Source of the DNA: Augochlora pura
Taxonomy: Eukaryota; Arthropoda; Insecta; Hymenoptera; Halictidae
Direction of reading: 5' to 3'
Assembly (NCBI RefSeq): GCF_028453695.1
Contig: NC_135778.1
Span: 3,916,166 to 3,980,165 of the forward strand
Length of the DNA: 64,000 nt
Of the stretch, positions 24,411 to 35,749 are shown one piece after another (positions within the stretch are counted from its first letter, which is position 1; each line of letters begins with the position of its first letter). Below the pieces are notes generated by a model. It saw only the letters and a program-made list of their open reading frames with translations, made no database searches and was not told the DNA's origin. The position numbers and the translations under genes were made by a program.

Positions 24411-24700
24411 ACCCAGCGTCAATATTTCCCGATCGTATAACAAGCATTTCCAACGCACTTTGTACAGCGGCGTGTTGTCTGTTTTCTAGCATCAAGGAAT
24501 TATTTACGAATCGACGCTCGGGACCGATGTAAAAGGACGGGGCACCGCCACGTGGCGCGCCGGCTAAACGCACGTACATTTGGACTTCCGCGAAACGAGA
24601 TGATTTCGACGAACGCGTAAAACGACTTTCACGCGGCAGAAACAATAAACAATATCGGGGAGAAAAATTTGTTGAAGTTAAACAAACGGGCGTCTATCCG
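24411..24700 (-). repeat. P450 3'-flank repeat, copy 1
   Basis: A segment of about 250 bp that recurs beyond the last exon of array copies (28371-28635, 41453-41640, 43340-43560; a weak copy lies near 35490-35600). On the minus strand, four copies share an open frame reading FYIG....(R)FVNNSLKLENRQ. It was probably carried along with each tandem duplication. A related 50-bp piece (GCCGCTCGGCTGGT) is in intron 7 of gene A at about 23253 and again at 28321. Confidence 0.7.
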
Positions 24701-26217
24701 CCGCCGGATCTACTTCGATCCGGGGAAGGTGGGATACACGGAGACGGGAGAAACATCGGTGTTGCGGGAAGCAGGATTAAGTGCACGTATTTGCGTCGAT
24801 GTGTCAAGACGTGGCAAGAAATATTCAGTGTCCGAAGAAGTATCGGAAAGTTTTAAGTTAATGAAAAATAATTCCATTTATCTTGATCCCGTTGAATTTT
24901 GCAGATGGATGGAAAATTTAGGCACGGCCGGATTTAGTGCAAATGAAATTTTTCGTAACTAAATTACCATTCTTCTTAATACATATATTTTTTTTTATTC
25001 ATCGTTTACTTTAGTAATTAATAATATAAGTGAGCAAAACACAAAATATCCGCGAAAGCCACTATAATGGCGCGTCGTGCCTAAAAGGTTAATTTAAGTT
25101 TTTCATAGAGATGACTGGAAAATGAAGTCGCTTTTTAGTGCATTTGAGAAACATTATAATATTTCTTATTTCCGTATTGTGTGAAAAATTACTCGGAAAC
25201 AGGACGGCTAAAATATTTTTGAATAGAGTACCGGGTTTAAATACTGAAAAGAATTGAAAGGGAGATAAAAATGTCGTATTTTAGTAGAAATACTTTATTG
25301 TGCTATTAGCAGCGCCTCGTAAAGTTTTAATACGTTCGGAGAAACAGGTACAATTTCTGCAGATTTTAGTTCCTTGGACCAGAAGTAAAGTGAACTTCTG
25401 TGTCACTCCGATGAAGATGATAAACCTTACAGTCTTAGCAAGAATCGCGGCTGGACATTTTCTTCTTCCTACAATATTAATAATATTTAGAATGCAACGA
25501 TTTATTGATAAAGTTTCAATGATTTCTCAGGAACATTCGACGAGTCCCATAACAATTAGAAAATCGATTCGCGGAAGTTATGTTCCTTATCTTCAATTAT
25601 GCATTTGTCCAATGCAACAGTAAATGCTCCGAGGACTGCGAAATACACCCAGAAAAATGTTAATATTAAATAGAAACGAAATTTCATTTACGACAGATTT
25701 TGCATTAACATAACTTTCGAAACTTATTAGATCAAGGTGGTAGAATATCCTGATATTAAAAACGGTTAATAATGACTGTAATGAAACGTAACGTCGACGA
25801 GATCGGGCCATCAAGAACGCTGATGCGCGTGTGATCATAATTTCGCACTTAATTACTTCAGTCTGTCGGCAATGTCAGGAAGTCTATCCCATGGTATCAC
25901 CTAGTCGATCTTCTTTTGTAGCTTCCGCTGCACGTCCTGATGCATTATCATCTTGAGGAATAGAAAATCGAGCGCCGTCCCGACGGTTGTAAATCCGGCG
26001 ATGACGAGATCTATCAGCATCGCCAGTAATTGTTCCTCTAAAAATGTAAAAACGGTGCACATAAAAATGAATCGTTGGCGATCAACCTTCGCTAATGGTA
26101 TTTATGAAGAAATAATGCGAGCGTTGTATGCGTGGAAACTACCGTACTTGTGTAAATTGTGTCGACTTCTTGGTCCACCAAGAAATCTGTAACCGTAGAC
26201 AGCAGGAGCAATTTACA

Positions 26218-26530
26218 AAATAGATCATTTCTGCCGCTTTGACCATAATGAACAATATAAAACCCTGCAGAAATCTGCTCCTGGTGATGTAAAAGTAACG
26301 CCATTAAATGTAGTGGCAAATCGCCCAAACTGGTAGACATCTTTACCGACGGGAATCAATTGGTCTACCGGCGTCATCTGATGTTTCTAAATCGACCATC
26401 TCAGTCGGTAACTTGTCTACTAGTTGCAAGATTTTGCCGCAACGGGTAAGGGTGCTATATCTGAATTACAATTGATATGTGTAGTATCTATCTGAATAAG
26501 ATAATAACAATTACGTTATAAATGTTCATT
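26218..26530. repeat. Ancestral P450 intron-1 segment, copy 1
   Basis: About 300 bp similar to 32243-32517 (in intron 1 of gene C) and 42590-42926 (in the decayed copy at 42 kb). A shared landmark is CGCCCAAACTGG followed by ACCGACGGGAA. Its position inside gene C shows that it is duplicated intron sequence, not an independent transposon. Confidence 0.7.
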
Positions 26531-26788
26531 CTCAACAATGCTCTCTCCTAGATCCCAAACGTTATCTCTTGAAACTCCGTGTCATCAAACTTTTCTAAAA
26601 AATTTTCCCGTTGTGTTGCAACGACATAACACGTACGATTCTTTAGAACAATCTCTTGCTGTTCGATGTGTTGATTTATATCCACGCGAATTTCCTTATT
26701 AGTTTACTGCTTCTTATTCCGCCATTCCTCGAAACCGCCGCCAAGTATGAACTCGACAAGAAAGAAAATGACAGAACTAAAAATGTAT

Positions 26789-26811
26789 GCATATATATAT
26801 ATATATATATC
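26789..26811. repeat. (AT)n microsatellite
   Basis: A run of alternating AT between the P450 copy-B fragments. Confidence 0.85.
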
Positions 26812-28370
26812 ACAGATAAAAATGTTAAACATTCAAATAAGAAACCATGGAATTAAAATTTCAAAACGGCACCAGAAGAACTTATCTGACGCTGCAAAGT
26901 ATGCGTAAACGTAGTCTGAAAGATAAAAGGCTATTTTATTTCACTGTTACATAATAATCGTAGAATTTTTTGTTCGTTTCACCCTATTGTGCAGAAAGGT
27001 CATAAGATAAGAGTTCGCTTACCTGGGGAACGTTTCTCGTCAGTGTACCTGTTACACGTGCAGGATAGTAAGAAAATCACGATCAACGGTGCAAGCATCG
27101 CGATGGCAGTCATGGCGTAGCACGAACATGACGCGACGGTGATGATCTAACCATCAGAATTCAACGTATGACTAAGCAGCTAATTGTACTTTTAACTAAC
27201 CATCCGATCCTTAACGCCTTTATGAAGACTGCTGGTCTCAGATTTGTGGTCAATTAAATTTTCTGGGCCGGTAACACGGTACAATCCTATAAGCTAGACA
27301 GCCATAAGTAGCAAATCACGCACGAATGCCTCCACACATAACCTGACATAACCTGCCTAATACAATTTCGGTCAAATGAAGAGGACATGTGATGATAATG
27401 CTTCGATGGAATATACATGCTTAACCAATTTTCTGCTATTTCAATGTATCGTTGACACTGTCAATTTATGGCAATAGGGGCTTAACCAGTTGTTTCTGCA
27501 CGATATACAAAACTGTAGAAGAAAGGGCCCGCGGGGCCTGAGAATCTAAACATGACATTGGAATCTTTGCGAGAACAAATTAAATTAAATTTTTTAATTA
27601 AAGGAAAATAAAAAATCGATTTCTAGAAATAGTATTGTTATTCAATAAATTTTTATATTTTTAATCAGCTTTTCTATCGTTGATTTTTAAATTACGTCTC
27701 TCTGGGAAATTTATTTGGAAGGCTTGTTAATATTTAAGATAACTTTATCGAGAGATTTAATGACATGATCTCATGAAGACTGTTTCGAAGACTCTTAGGT
27801 ACACTGGTTTAATTATTTCGTGAATTTGGTCGACGAGAGTGATCTAGTAATCGGAGAGTGCTTAGTAATAATTACACTATGCATAATGACATTAGTTTTA
27901 CGTCCCGTTACATGGAAATTCATGTGCTCAATATTTATGTAAAATACGTCTATTTATATCTACAACAATATACTATGTGACAACAATTGTTTATCATAAT
28001 ACGCGTATCATTTAATTTTCAAGGGCGTATTATGGAATCACGAATACCGTGAACAGCGATAAATTGAAATGTCGCTATTCGTGCTTCTGTTAGGTGGTTA
28101 TAATAATTCTCGCCATTTTTTTTTATGGAGACACTTATACATATTTCAAAAGAACAACGTCGAGAATTCCATTAAAAACGTGGTCGTTCGGGTAATAAAA
28201 TGAATTCCATGGTAGAAAAATCAGGGTCTCTTTATGGTGATCCGTCGATTAATTTTTATAAATTCATCGAACAATTAAAGTAGTGCTCAGGTAGACTGAA
28301 CAACGTTCTAATAAAAAATATATACCGCTCGGCTGGTTAACATTCACGCGGTTAAATATGTGAATATTTT

Positions 28371-28635
28371 CTGAATGTATAACAAGCGTTTTCAACGTAC
28401 CTCGTACAGTGGCACATTGTCCGTTTTGTAGCTTCAAGGAAATGTTTAGAAAATGAATTACGGAACCGATGTAAAAAGACGGAAACGCCACGTAGCGCAC
28501 CGGCTAAACGCGCATACATTGGACTTCCCCGAAACGAAATAATTTTAACGATAAACAGTACCGGAAAGAAAAATTTGTTGAAGGTGAATAAACGGGCGTC
28601 TATCTGCCACCGGATCTGCTTCGATCCGGGAAAGT
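28371..28635 (-). repeat. P450 3'-flank repeat, copy 2
   Basis: Beyond the last exon of gene C. It shares CTTCAAGGAA..., CCGATGTAAAA and AACGGGCGTCTATC landmarks with 24411-24700, and the minus-strand frame FYIGSVIHFLNISLKLQNGQ. Confidence 0.7.
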
Positions 28636-28775
28636 GGACTAGTCGTCAAATGATTGGGAAACAGGAAGACAAAAATATCTTTAAATAAAATTTTAGATTT
28701 ACAAATGTCAAGCTATATATACATATCAAAAAGAATTGTAAAAGGATAAAAATGTTGTATTTTAATAGAAGTACG

Positions 28776-31700
28776 TTACCGTGGTACTAGCAGCACCTCG
28801 GAAGATTTCAGTACAATAGGAGAACCAGGTACAATTTCTACAGATTTTGGTTCCTTGCCAGGGACCGGAAGCAAAGTGAACTTCTGTATCACTCCGAGGA
28901 AGATGATGAACGTTGCAGTCTTGGCAAGGACTGCGCCTGGACATTTTCTTCTTCCTACAAACGATATTAATAATATTTATAGCGATAGATTATTAATAAT
29001 AGAAAATATTAACTAAAATATTATTAATTCATTGATAACGTTTCAATGGTTTCTCAGGAATATTCGACGAGTCTCTGATGCAACAGTAAATGCTCTGAGT
29101 ACTTGATAATACACACAGAAAAATGTTAATACTGAATAGAAACTTTTCATTTGCAACAGGTCTTACATGATGCATTTTGAAATTCCGTTTACGAAAGTTA
29201 TGTTTCTCGGCACCTTCGATTACGTATTCCAATTGCGAAGTGGACAGACGACCGGGACAATTAGGGTGCTAAAGATTTTGAAGTAAATCGATTCTCGATA
29301 AACCCTATTTTTCTTTTCAAAATCTATAGCCATTTTCAGTATAAAATATTTGAAATAATTAACGAAAACAATAGAAAAATAAGGACCATCTAATGTATAT
29401 ACGAAAAGTAAGTGCGTAGCTTGTAGAGAGTTTCATACCCATCCCGAATGTCAAGGAGTTCACATCGGGTTTGTAGACCCCGTTCTCGATGTGCCTCTCC
29501 GGTTTAAACAAGTCCGGCTCCGGATATAGTTCCGGGTCCCTGTTCACTGAATAATTGTTGATCAGGACAGTGGTGTCCTTCGGTATTCTGTAATCTCCAA
29601 GCTGCGTGTCGCAGACGGCTCGCCGAGGAAGCAGCGGGAAAAGCGGCCACATACGCAGCGTCTCGTTAATTACCGCCTCCCCATACGGAAACCTAGAAAC
29701 CAATAAAGAATCTCTAAAATTCTAAAAATCCAAGAAGTCCTGCTTTAATTCTGGCATTTGCAGTTCGATGCAAAAGTAATAGCACCGAAGAATGCAAATA
29801 CATTAACAAAAATTTCGATATCGAATAGAAATTAAATTTCATTTGCAAGTTTAAACATTGACGAAACTTTCGAAATTTATCAGATCGGCAGAAGATCTGG
29901 CAAAAGATCCTGATATTAAAAGAGGGTTAATGATGACTGTAATGAAACTCAACGTCGACGAGATCGGGCCACTAAGAACGCTAATGCGCGTGCGATCATA
30001 ATTTAACGCTTAATTACTTCAGCCTGTCGGCAATGTCTGGATGCTTATCCGATGGTATCGCCGAGTCGATCTCCTTTTGTAGCTTCCGCTGCACGTCCTG
30101 ATGCATTACCATATTGAGGAATAGAAAATCGAGCGCCGTGCCGATGGTTGCAAATCCGGCGATGAAGAGATCCATCAGCATCACCAGTAATTGTTCCTCT
30201 AAAAATGTAAAAGCGTCGCACGTGAAACGTATAGTCGGCGATCAACTTCCTCTAGTGGTATTCATAAAGAAATATAACGCGAGTGTTGTATGAGTGAAAA
30301 GCCACCGTGCCTGTGTAATGTGGGTTGTCCTTATGCTTCTCCATCATCTCCAAGATGAATTTATCGATTACGTCCGACACCCTTCCAGGCACGTAGTTCT
30401 TCTTGTGCTCGTTGATGGTGTCCTGTGAAAAAAAGTGTCGCAAGTTGATCGATTCAACTGTTCGAAATAAAGATTCGGAATACAATTTTGGCACATAATT
30501 CTAATTAAGTACATAGTCTAATTAAAAATGGTCCTCGTTCAAGCTGCTCACCATAAAGAAGTTCTTAAGCTCGTCGTTTACCCTTACAAGATGCTTGTAA
30601 CCGGTGGCCTCAGGAGCAACGTAACGAAGGCAAGGAAGAATATTGAATATACCACCAGTGAGGTCAATCAAACCCGCCCGATAGTCCATCAAGTCTATCA
30701 AATACTGTAACCTGCGGAGCGACGTTCAAGAGAAAGAAATTAACGAACTTGGATCGTTTAATTGTATTTAACATTTGCTACGAGTCCCGTCTGCGATGAA
30801 TATAATTAAATAATTTTTATAGCTACAATGTTTAATTTTAGAAAAAATTGTTAAATATGGCACTGTCAGTATGAATCACGAGAATTAATTTGGTATATAA
30901 AAAATACGGTTCGTCGCTTAAAATGAAAATGTTATAAGACAGAAAAATTATTTTCAATTTAGAGCCAAAACGGCTTCGAGGGCAAAGGGTTAAAAATGAT
31001 CACAATTAAAAATGGAATGAACGGAATGTACGATCATAGTTGGCAGAAAAATCTGTGTGGCAAAATTGCAAATACCTTGATGCTCCGTCGATATGCTTGC
31101 CAATCGTAAAATTCCACAGGACATTTATGGCGGCTGGTACGATTATTGGCTTCAACGTTCTTACACCACCGTCCTTTAGGTTCTCCAGGACCGCGACCAG
31201 CTCTTCCGTGATCAAGTCCGACATCGAGCGCTTGCCATAACCGAAGTCCTTAAGAGAAGCTATCATCCAGCCACGCAATTCTTTCCACGCCGGTCCGTCG
31301 TTCATCGCGATGCCTTCCAACGAAAATTATGTTTCAGCCGACGTACGGTGTAATCGGTGAATAGTTTCATTGTGTCGCTATGTCCCGCGAAGAAGGAGAA
31401 AAACAGTTCTTCTTCTGATAATCCAAAATTTAGAATATTTTGCAAACCGATGCGAGAAGTTGCGTCACAAGCATCGCGCGCCTGAATAGTATAATCGCGA
31501 GTTTGGAAATACGAGTTGGGATCGGTGAGAAGGAACTGAATTTAGGTTTCGAGTTACAGGAAAAGGTAAGGCGGAACGTATCGGAATGAACAATAGGGTA
31601 TAGATCCTTATACCATTTTGTTAATAGCTTGTGTATAATAGCTTACCTTGTTTCTTTCCAAAAGTACGTAATTTGGTAAACACGTCGGAGGGTCGACCAT

Positions 31701-34055
31701 CAAAATTTTCGTTTTTCAGTGCAACTCGGACCAGCTTATTTCCAGAAATGATCAACCCCCTTCTCGGGCCGAAGTACAAGGTGATCACGTCGCTGCGGTA
31801 TTGCTTGCAAAGCTCCATCAGTGCCACATGCATACCGCCATGTTTCGCTGATAAACGTTTCAGTAACAGGTGGCTGCCGATGATCGGCCAGGGCAATGGT
31901 CCTGCAAGATAATTCGTGCGTGCAGAGAGAACAATCGGTAGCAACTGATAACTTAATTACAGATAAGTGCATGCTTGTAGGTAATGATTACTGGGTCATT
32001 TTGAAGATGTATGCGATGGTAATATAATATTTAATAAATATTCTTATTGTTGAAAGTTGAATATGTGTTACAAATGATTCTTGCACAGTTGAACACGAAA
32101 AGGATACGTATATGGAAAATGGTGTAAAATCTGCTAATTTAGGGACTAAAAAGAATTTATTGTTGGTACAGAGCCGTTCAGAAGACATTTTTGATTCTAT
32201 ATATCATGAAACGGTGATTTATTTTATATTAAAATTTAAGAAATAGATGACTTCTGTCGCTTTGACTATAAAGAACAATATAAAACCCTGCAGGAATCTG
32301 CATCTGGTGGTATATAAATAGCGCCACTAGATATAGTGGCAAAACGCCCAAACTGGTCGACATATTTACCGATAGGAATCAACTTCTAGAAAATATCTAC
32401 TGACGTTATCTGATGTTTCGAAATCGATATCCTCGGTCGGTAACTCGTCTACAAGTTGCAAGGTTTTCCCACAATGACTAAAGGCGCTATATTTTCGATT
32501 ATAATTTATATGTAATACCGTCACACTGCGGTATCACAGGGAATGAACAGACTGATGAAATGGCTAAGGAGGCAACTCAGGAGCCACACAATCCCGAACT
32601 GGGGGTGCCATTTACGGACTTCAGGGAGCAGATCAAGGAAACAATGTGGGAAAACTTCCAAAGGACGCTGGAGATAGAGTTCAAATACAAGGGTACTAAC
32701 TACTACAACACGCTGTACGAAAGCAGGAAGAAACCGTGGTATACGAAACAAAATAACTGGTCAAGGGAAACAATAGTGAGGATAGGTAGACTCAGGTCCA
32801 ATCATTACAACACAGGTGAGTCCCTGGCAAGGGTTGGTATCATCAACAGCCCGCAATGTGAATGTTCACATCCGGTCCAGGACTTAAACCACATTATCTG
32901 GCAGTGCCCGCTGAGAGATAATGGGAGAAGTGAGTTAATTAGTAAATTAAAGAGACTGAAATGGACGGTTCCTGCGGAAGCACAACGAATAATAGCAAGC
33001 AGAGACTCAAGGGTCACAGCGATATTATTAGCATTTCTAGTAAGAAATGAATTAAGACTGTAAACTGTATAAACCTAAGACTGTAAATAGTACAAAGAAA
33101 AAAATATGTGATAAAAGATAAAAGTTCCTAACACAAGGTTAAAATAGGCATAGAGTATATATAGGGATAACGTTAGGTTAGGTTAAGTTAGAGTAAGTGG
33201 GAATGTTGTATATCGGTAAAGATAGTGTTTGTTTTGGGACCTATGGGCTACATATAAGTAGCCTACGGCCACTTTATAATCTTTTATTGAATAAAGATTA
33301 TTATACAAAAAAAAAAAAAAAAATAATTGATATATAGAGTATTTATTCGCATAAGATAATGACAATTATGCCATAAATGTTCACTCTGATAATTTCGTTA
33401 AAATTTAATAATTCAAGTTCAATTATCCTGGTTTAAAATTTTTATATGAACGAATAAATTATAATTTTTGAGGTTTAATAAAAAATTGCGATATGCTCTT
33501 TGAAGGTTTATTTATTGCCGATATTTCATATATTCTTCCATTTTAGCTGAGATTTCGTATCTTTAAATACTTTCTCTAACATCAAATAATTTCGTATTTC
33601 AATTTCGACCGAAACTTGATACACATTTTGCAATTATGAATAAATTTTACTTTTGATTCCAACTGAAAATTTCTTAAATTTTCTCAGCGTGAAATAAACT
33701 TTATGCTGTTTGAATTTTAGAGTGTATGCAATTTACATACTTTACGTTTCAATAATTGATTTAATGTTATATAACACTTCGTCGCAATGGATCTCCTTCA
33801 TAATGCACAAGTTCGTATTGGGGTAGTATATTGTGATATAGGATTGTATCACTATTTCTCATTACAATGCATGGGATATCGAGATCTGTAAGGAGTCCTC
33901 GACAAGTGTAATATGCTATCGCTGCGATTTTTTAGCAGCCTTCCAGTGTGTATAGTTTGCTTACCTGGCGGAAGCTTTTTCGCCTTCAAATCGGTAAATA
34001 TGATGTGCAACAGCAAATAGACAATCGTCAGTCCCAATATGACGGTGTTGACCAT
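28776..34055 (-). CDS. Cytochrome P450, clan 2 (gene C, 489 aa)
   Basis: Eight exons, 5' to 3': 34055-33965, 31901-31647, 31313-31076, 30711-30552, 30422-30311, 30198-30018, 29692-29439, 28954-28776. Phases are consistent and total 1470 nt. There is an N-terminal anchor of about 25 residues, then the LPPGP hinge. Signatures: W125-KEL-R129; I-helix A299-GFAT303, without the usual acidic residue; ETLR; PERH; heme loop FGMG-RRK-C435-PG. It is a predicted ER-bound monooxygenase of unknown substrate. Exon lengths equal those of genes D and E except for single-codon differences. Odd points: intron 5 has a GC donor (CACAG/GCACGG) where the paralogs have GT; intron 1 carries a LINE fragment; intron 3 carries a decayed MITE. 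It is probably functional if the GC-AG intron is spliced. Confidence 0.87.
30768..30993. mobile_element. TTAA MITE, family 4, copy 1 (decayed)
   Basis: The left end TTAACATTTGCTACGAGTC and right end CTTCGAGGGCAAAGGGTTAA match the family at 39087-39321. TTAA is intact on both sides. It lies in intron 3 of gene C. Confidence 0.6.
32243..32512. repeat. Ancestral P450 intron-1 segment, copy 2
   Basis: Homologous to 26218-26530 and 42590-42926. In this copy the homology is broken at about 32512 by the LINE fragment and resumes at about 33324-33480. Confidence 0.75.
32512..33323 (+). mobile_element. 5'-truncated non-LTR retrotransposon (LINE) 3' end
   Basis: The open frame 32512-33063 starts inside an RNase H domain (PSHCGITGNEQTDEMAKEA) and continues to a C-terminal zinc-knuckle-like CxC...H...C segment (CECSHPVQDLNHIIWQCP). 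A 240-bp 3' UTR and a poly-A tract (33307-33323) follow. Reverse transcriptase and endonuclease are missing because of 5' truncation. Flanks ATAATTTATATGTA and ATAATTGATATATA look like a diverged target-site duplication of about 14 bp, and paralogous introns supply the empty site. The domain order fits I/R1/Jockey-type LINEs; I cannot name the clade. It lies in intron 1 of gene C, antisense to it. Confidence 0.85.
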
Positions 34056-34176
34056 TTTGTGACTTTATTGTGGTTGGCAACGACGATGATCGTTAATCAC
34101 TGTTAATCACTTCGTGATCACAGTTGTTAGATCCTAACGTACGGTTAACTTTGCCGAACCATCGAATTTTCAACAC

Positions 34177-34186
34177 CTTATAAAGG
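34177..34186 (-). promoter_or_regulatory. TATA box of P450 gene C
   Basis: CTTATAAAGG on the plus strand reads as CCTTTATAAG on the coding strand, about 125 bp before the ATG at 34055. Related TATA sequences stand at similar positions before genes D and E and pseudogene B. Confidence 0.55.
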
Positions 34187-35749
34187 CTTTCGGTCTAGGA
34201 TACGTCATCGGTTAAATTTTCAGTTCTGTGGTCGATAACACGGTACATGGCGATAACATTTAATAAGCACGAGTCAGAAAACAATTACTCGATGCCTCTT
34301 CACCCTCCGTGTCCTGTTCACGTGGAACAAAGAATAAACGCGTCGATATTGATTTAATGAAAAATGTGAACAAATAATTTTTACATTATACAATACACAT
34401 TTTACACATTACAATACAGCTGCTATCTTCTTTTCTGATACCTTGGTTTTCATCAATGAGTCTTATTCATTGGACATCATCAATACCATCAACTTTTTTT
34501 TATTTACTACCGTGTTAAAACCTCGCATAGGTTATCAACGAAAAGACGAAAAAACGAGTAATATACAGTATATAAGTACTGCAAATCTTGACGTTAACAT
34601 GATACACTATTGTACAATTTCAAATTTCTTATAAATTTAAAAATTGGTAGCAAGGGGGAAGTTATAGGCTCGTACTGACAATTATCCATGATACAAGGGG
34701 GATTGAAATATTTGATTAATAACTTATAATATAATAGTAAGCTTTTATTAACAATCTATAATATAATAATATCCTTTCTTTAATAAAGTCTTTGTGCAGA
34801 GTTTCTTTGTTGATGCGAAACTTTGGACATTGCCAATATGATCAAGATTTTGATCAAAGAAGCCGGCAAGTGCTAATGATTAGATCTGCATTGATTGATG
34901 CAGATAATAAAACTCCAAGGTAGTAATGGCTGACAAATTGTTTAACAAGAATTTCATACATAACCTTGACATAACCAAGATCTGTTGCAATTATTACAGT
35001 AATCGTTGAAAAATTATTTATCAGGAATTTCGCTCGTTTTTCGAAAATTCAATTATGGCTACAGGAGCATGAGTTTTCAGAAGATATGTCATTCATAAAC
35101 ATCGTACTTAGCGATAAATTGGAATTAATAAAATAATAAATTTCGCTATTTTTTTTTTAAGAAAAACTCAGACGCACGTCAAAGGAACGATGCGGAAAAT
35201 TTCATTATAAATGTGGTTGTTCAGAGACAACGTCTGGTAAATACGACGGTGCACAAAGACCATCACATTCAACTGCTTCTAGAGATCCTTGCATTACAAT
35301 GTATTTTAATGTTCAAAAGGTTCGTATTTAAACTGTTTTGGCAAACTAGGGCAATCAAATAGATGTCTTTGAACCTGTTAGTTGTTTCAGAGAGGCAGAA
35401 CATATTATCCATAAGCCTTTAAAATAAATATACGCATCGAAATATAAATTTTACTTTTTTTATTTAGTAATAATATTTTGTCATTATATAATACACAATT
35501 TCAACATATTTCGTAGAGTTTTACAGTTCCGAGAGGTTATTTACTAATCGAAGCTCATTTGCATGAACGTTGGCTGCACGAGTAAACAAAAAAATGTTCG
35601 CGTTATCAAATACTATATTACAGATAAGTTGTACACAAATTTTGAAATTAATGCAAAATGTTTTCTGTTATCTAGATTCTGCTCAAAATTTTAGGTGCAC
35701 ACGACGTTTGTTGCTGTATTTAACAATGCTGCATTTTGTCAGAGAAATA
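34187..35749. other. Spacer between genes C and D; no gene seen
   Basis: Contains upstream sequence of gene C, a paralogous 5' piece (ATGAGTCTTATTC at about 34457, also at 49713), a mariner remnant and the 3' flank of gene D. No independent coding exon was recognised. Confidence 0.55.
35361..35425 (-). mobile_element. mariner transposase remnant (short)
   Basis: TCTTTGAACC...GAGTTGTTTCAGA-type sequence followed by CATAAGCCT resembles the mariner transposase N-terminal fragment at 50535-50721. It is heavily decayed. Confidence 0.4.

Larger units (their letters stand above)
25295..27113 (-). pseudogene. Decayed P450 paralog (copy B)
   Basis: Fragments in gene order match the intact array copies. 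Exon 1 (27023-27113) has the same 91-nt length and an open signal anchor. A remnant of exon 5 is at about 26140-26200. Exon 6 (25858-26038) keeps the 181-nt length and both splice sites but has an in-frame TAG where paralogs read IDSAIP. Exon 8 (25295-25468) has a roughly 4-nt deletion after the VQG position, shifting the frame, and the heme motif has changed from CPG to CPA. Exons 2, 3, 4 and 7 are not found. Intron-1-type sequence (26218-26530) follows exon 5 directly, so the middle of the gene was deleted. It cannot code an active enzyme. Confidence 0.88.
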
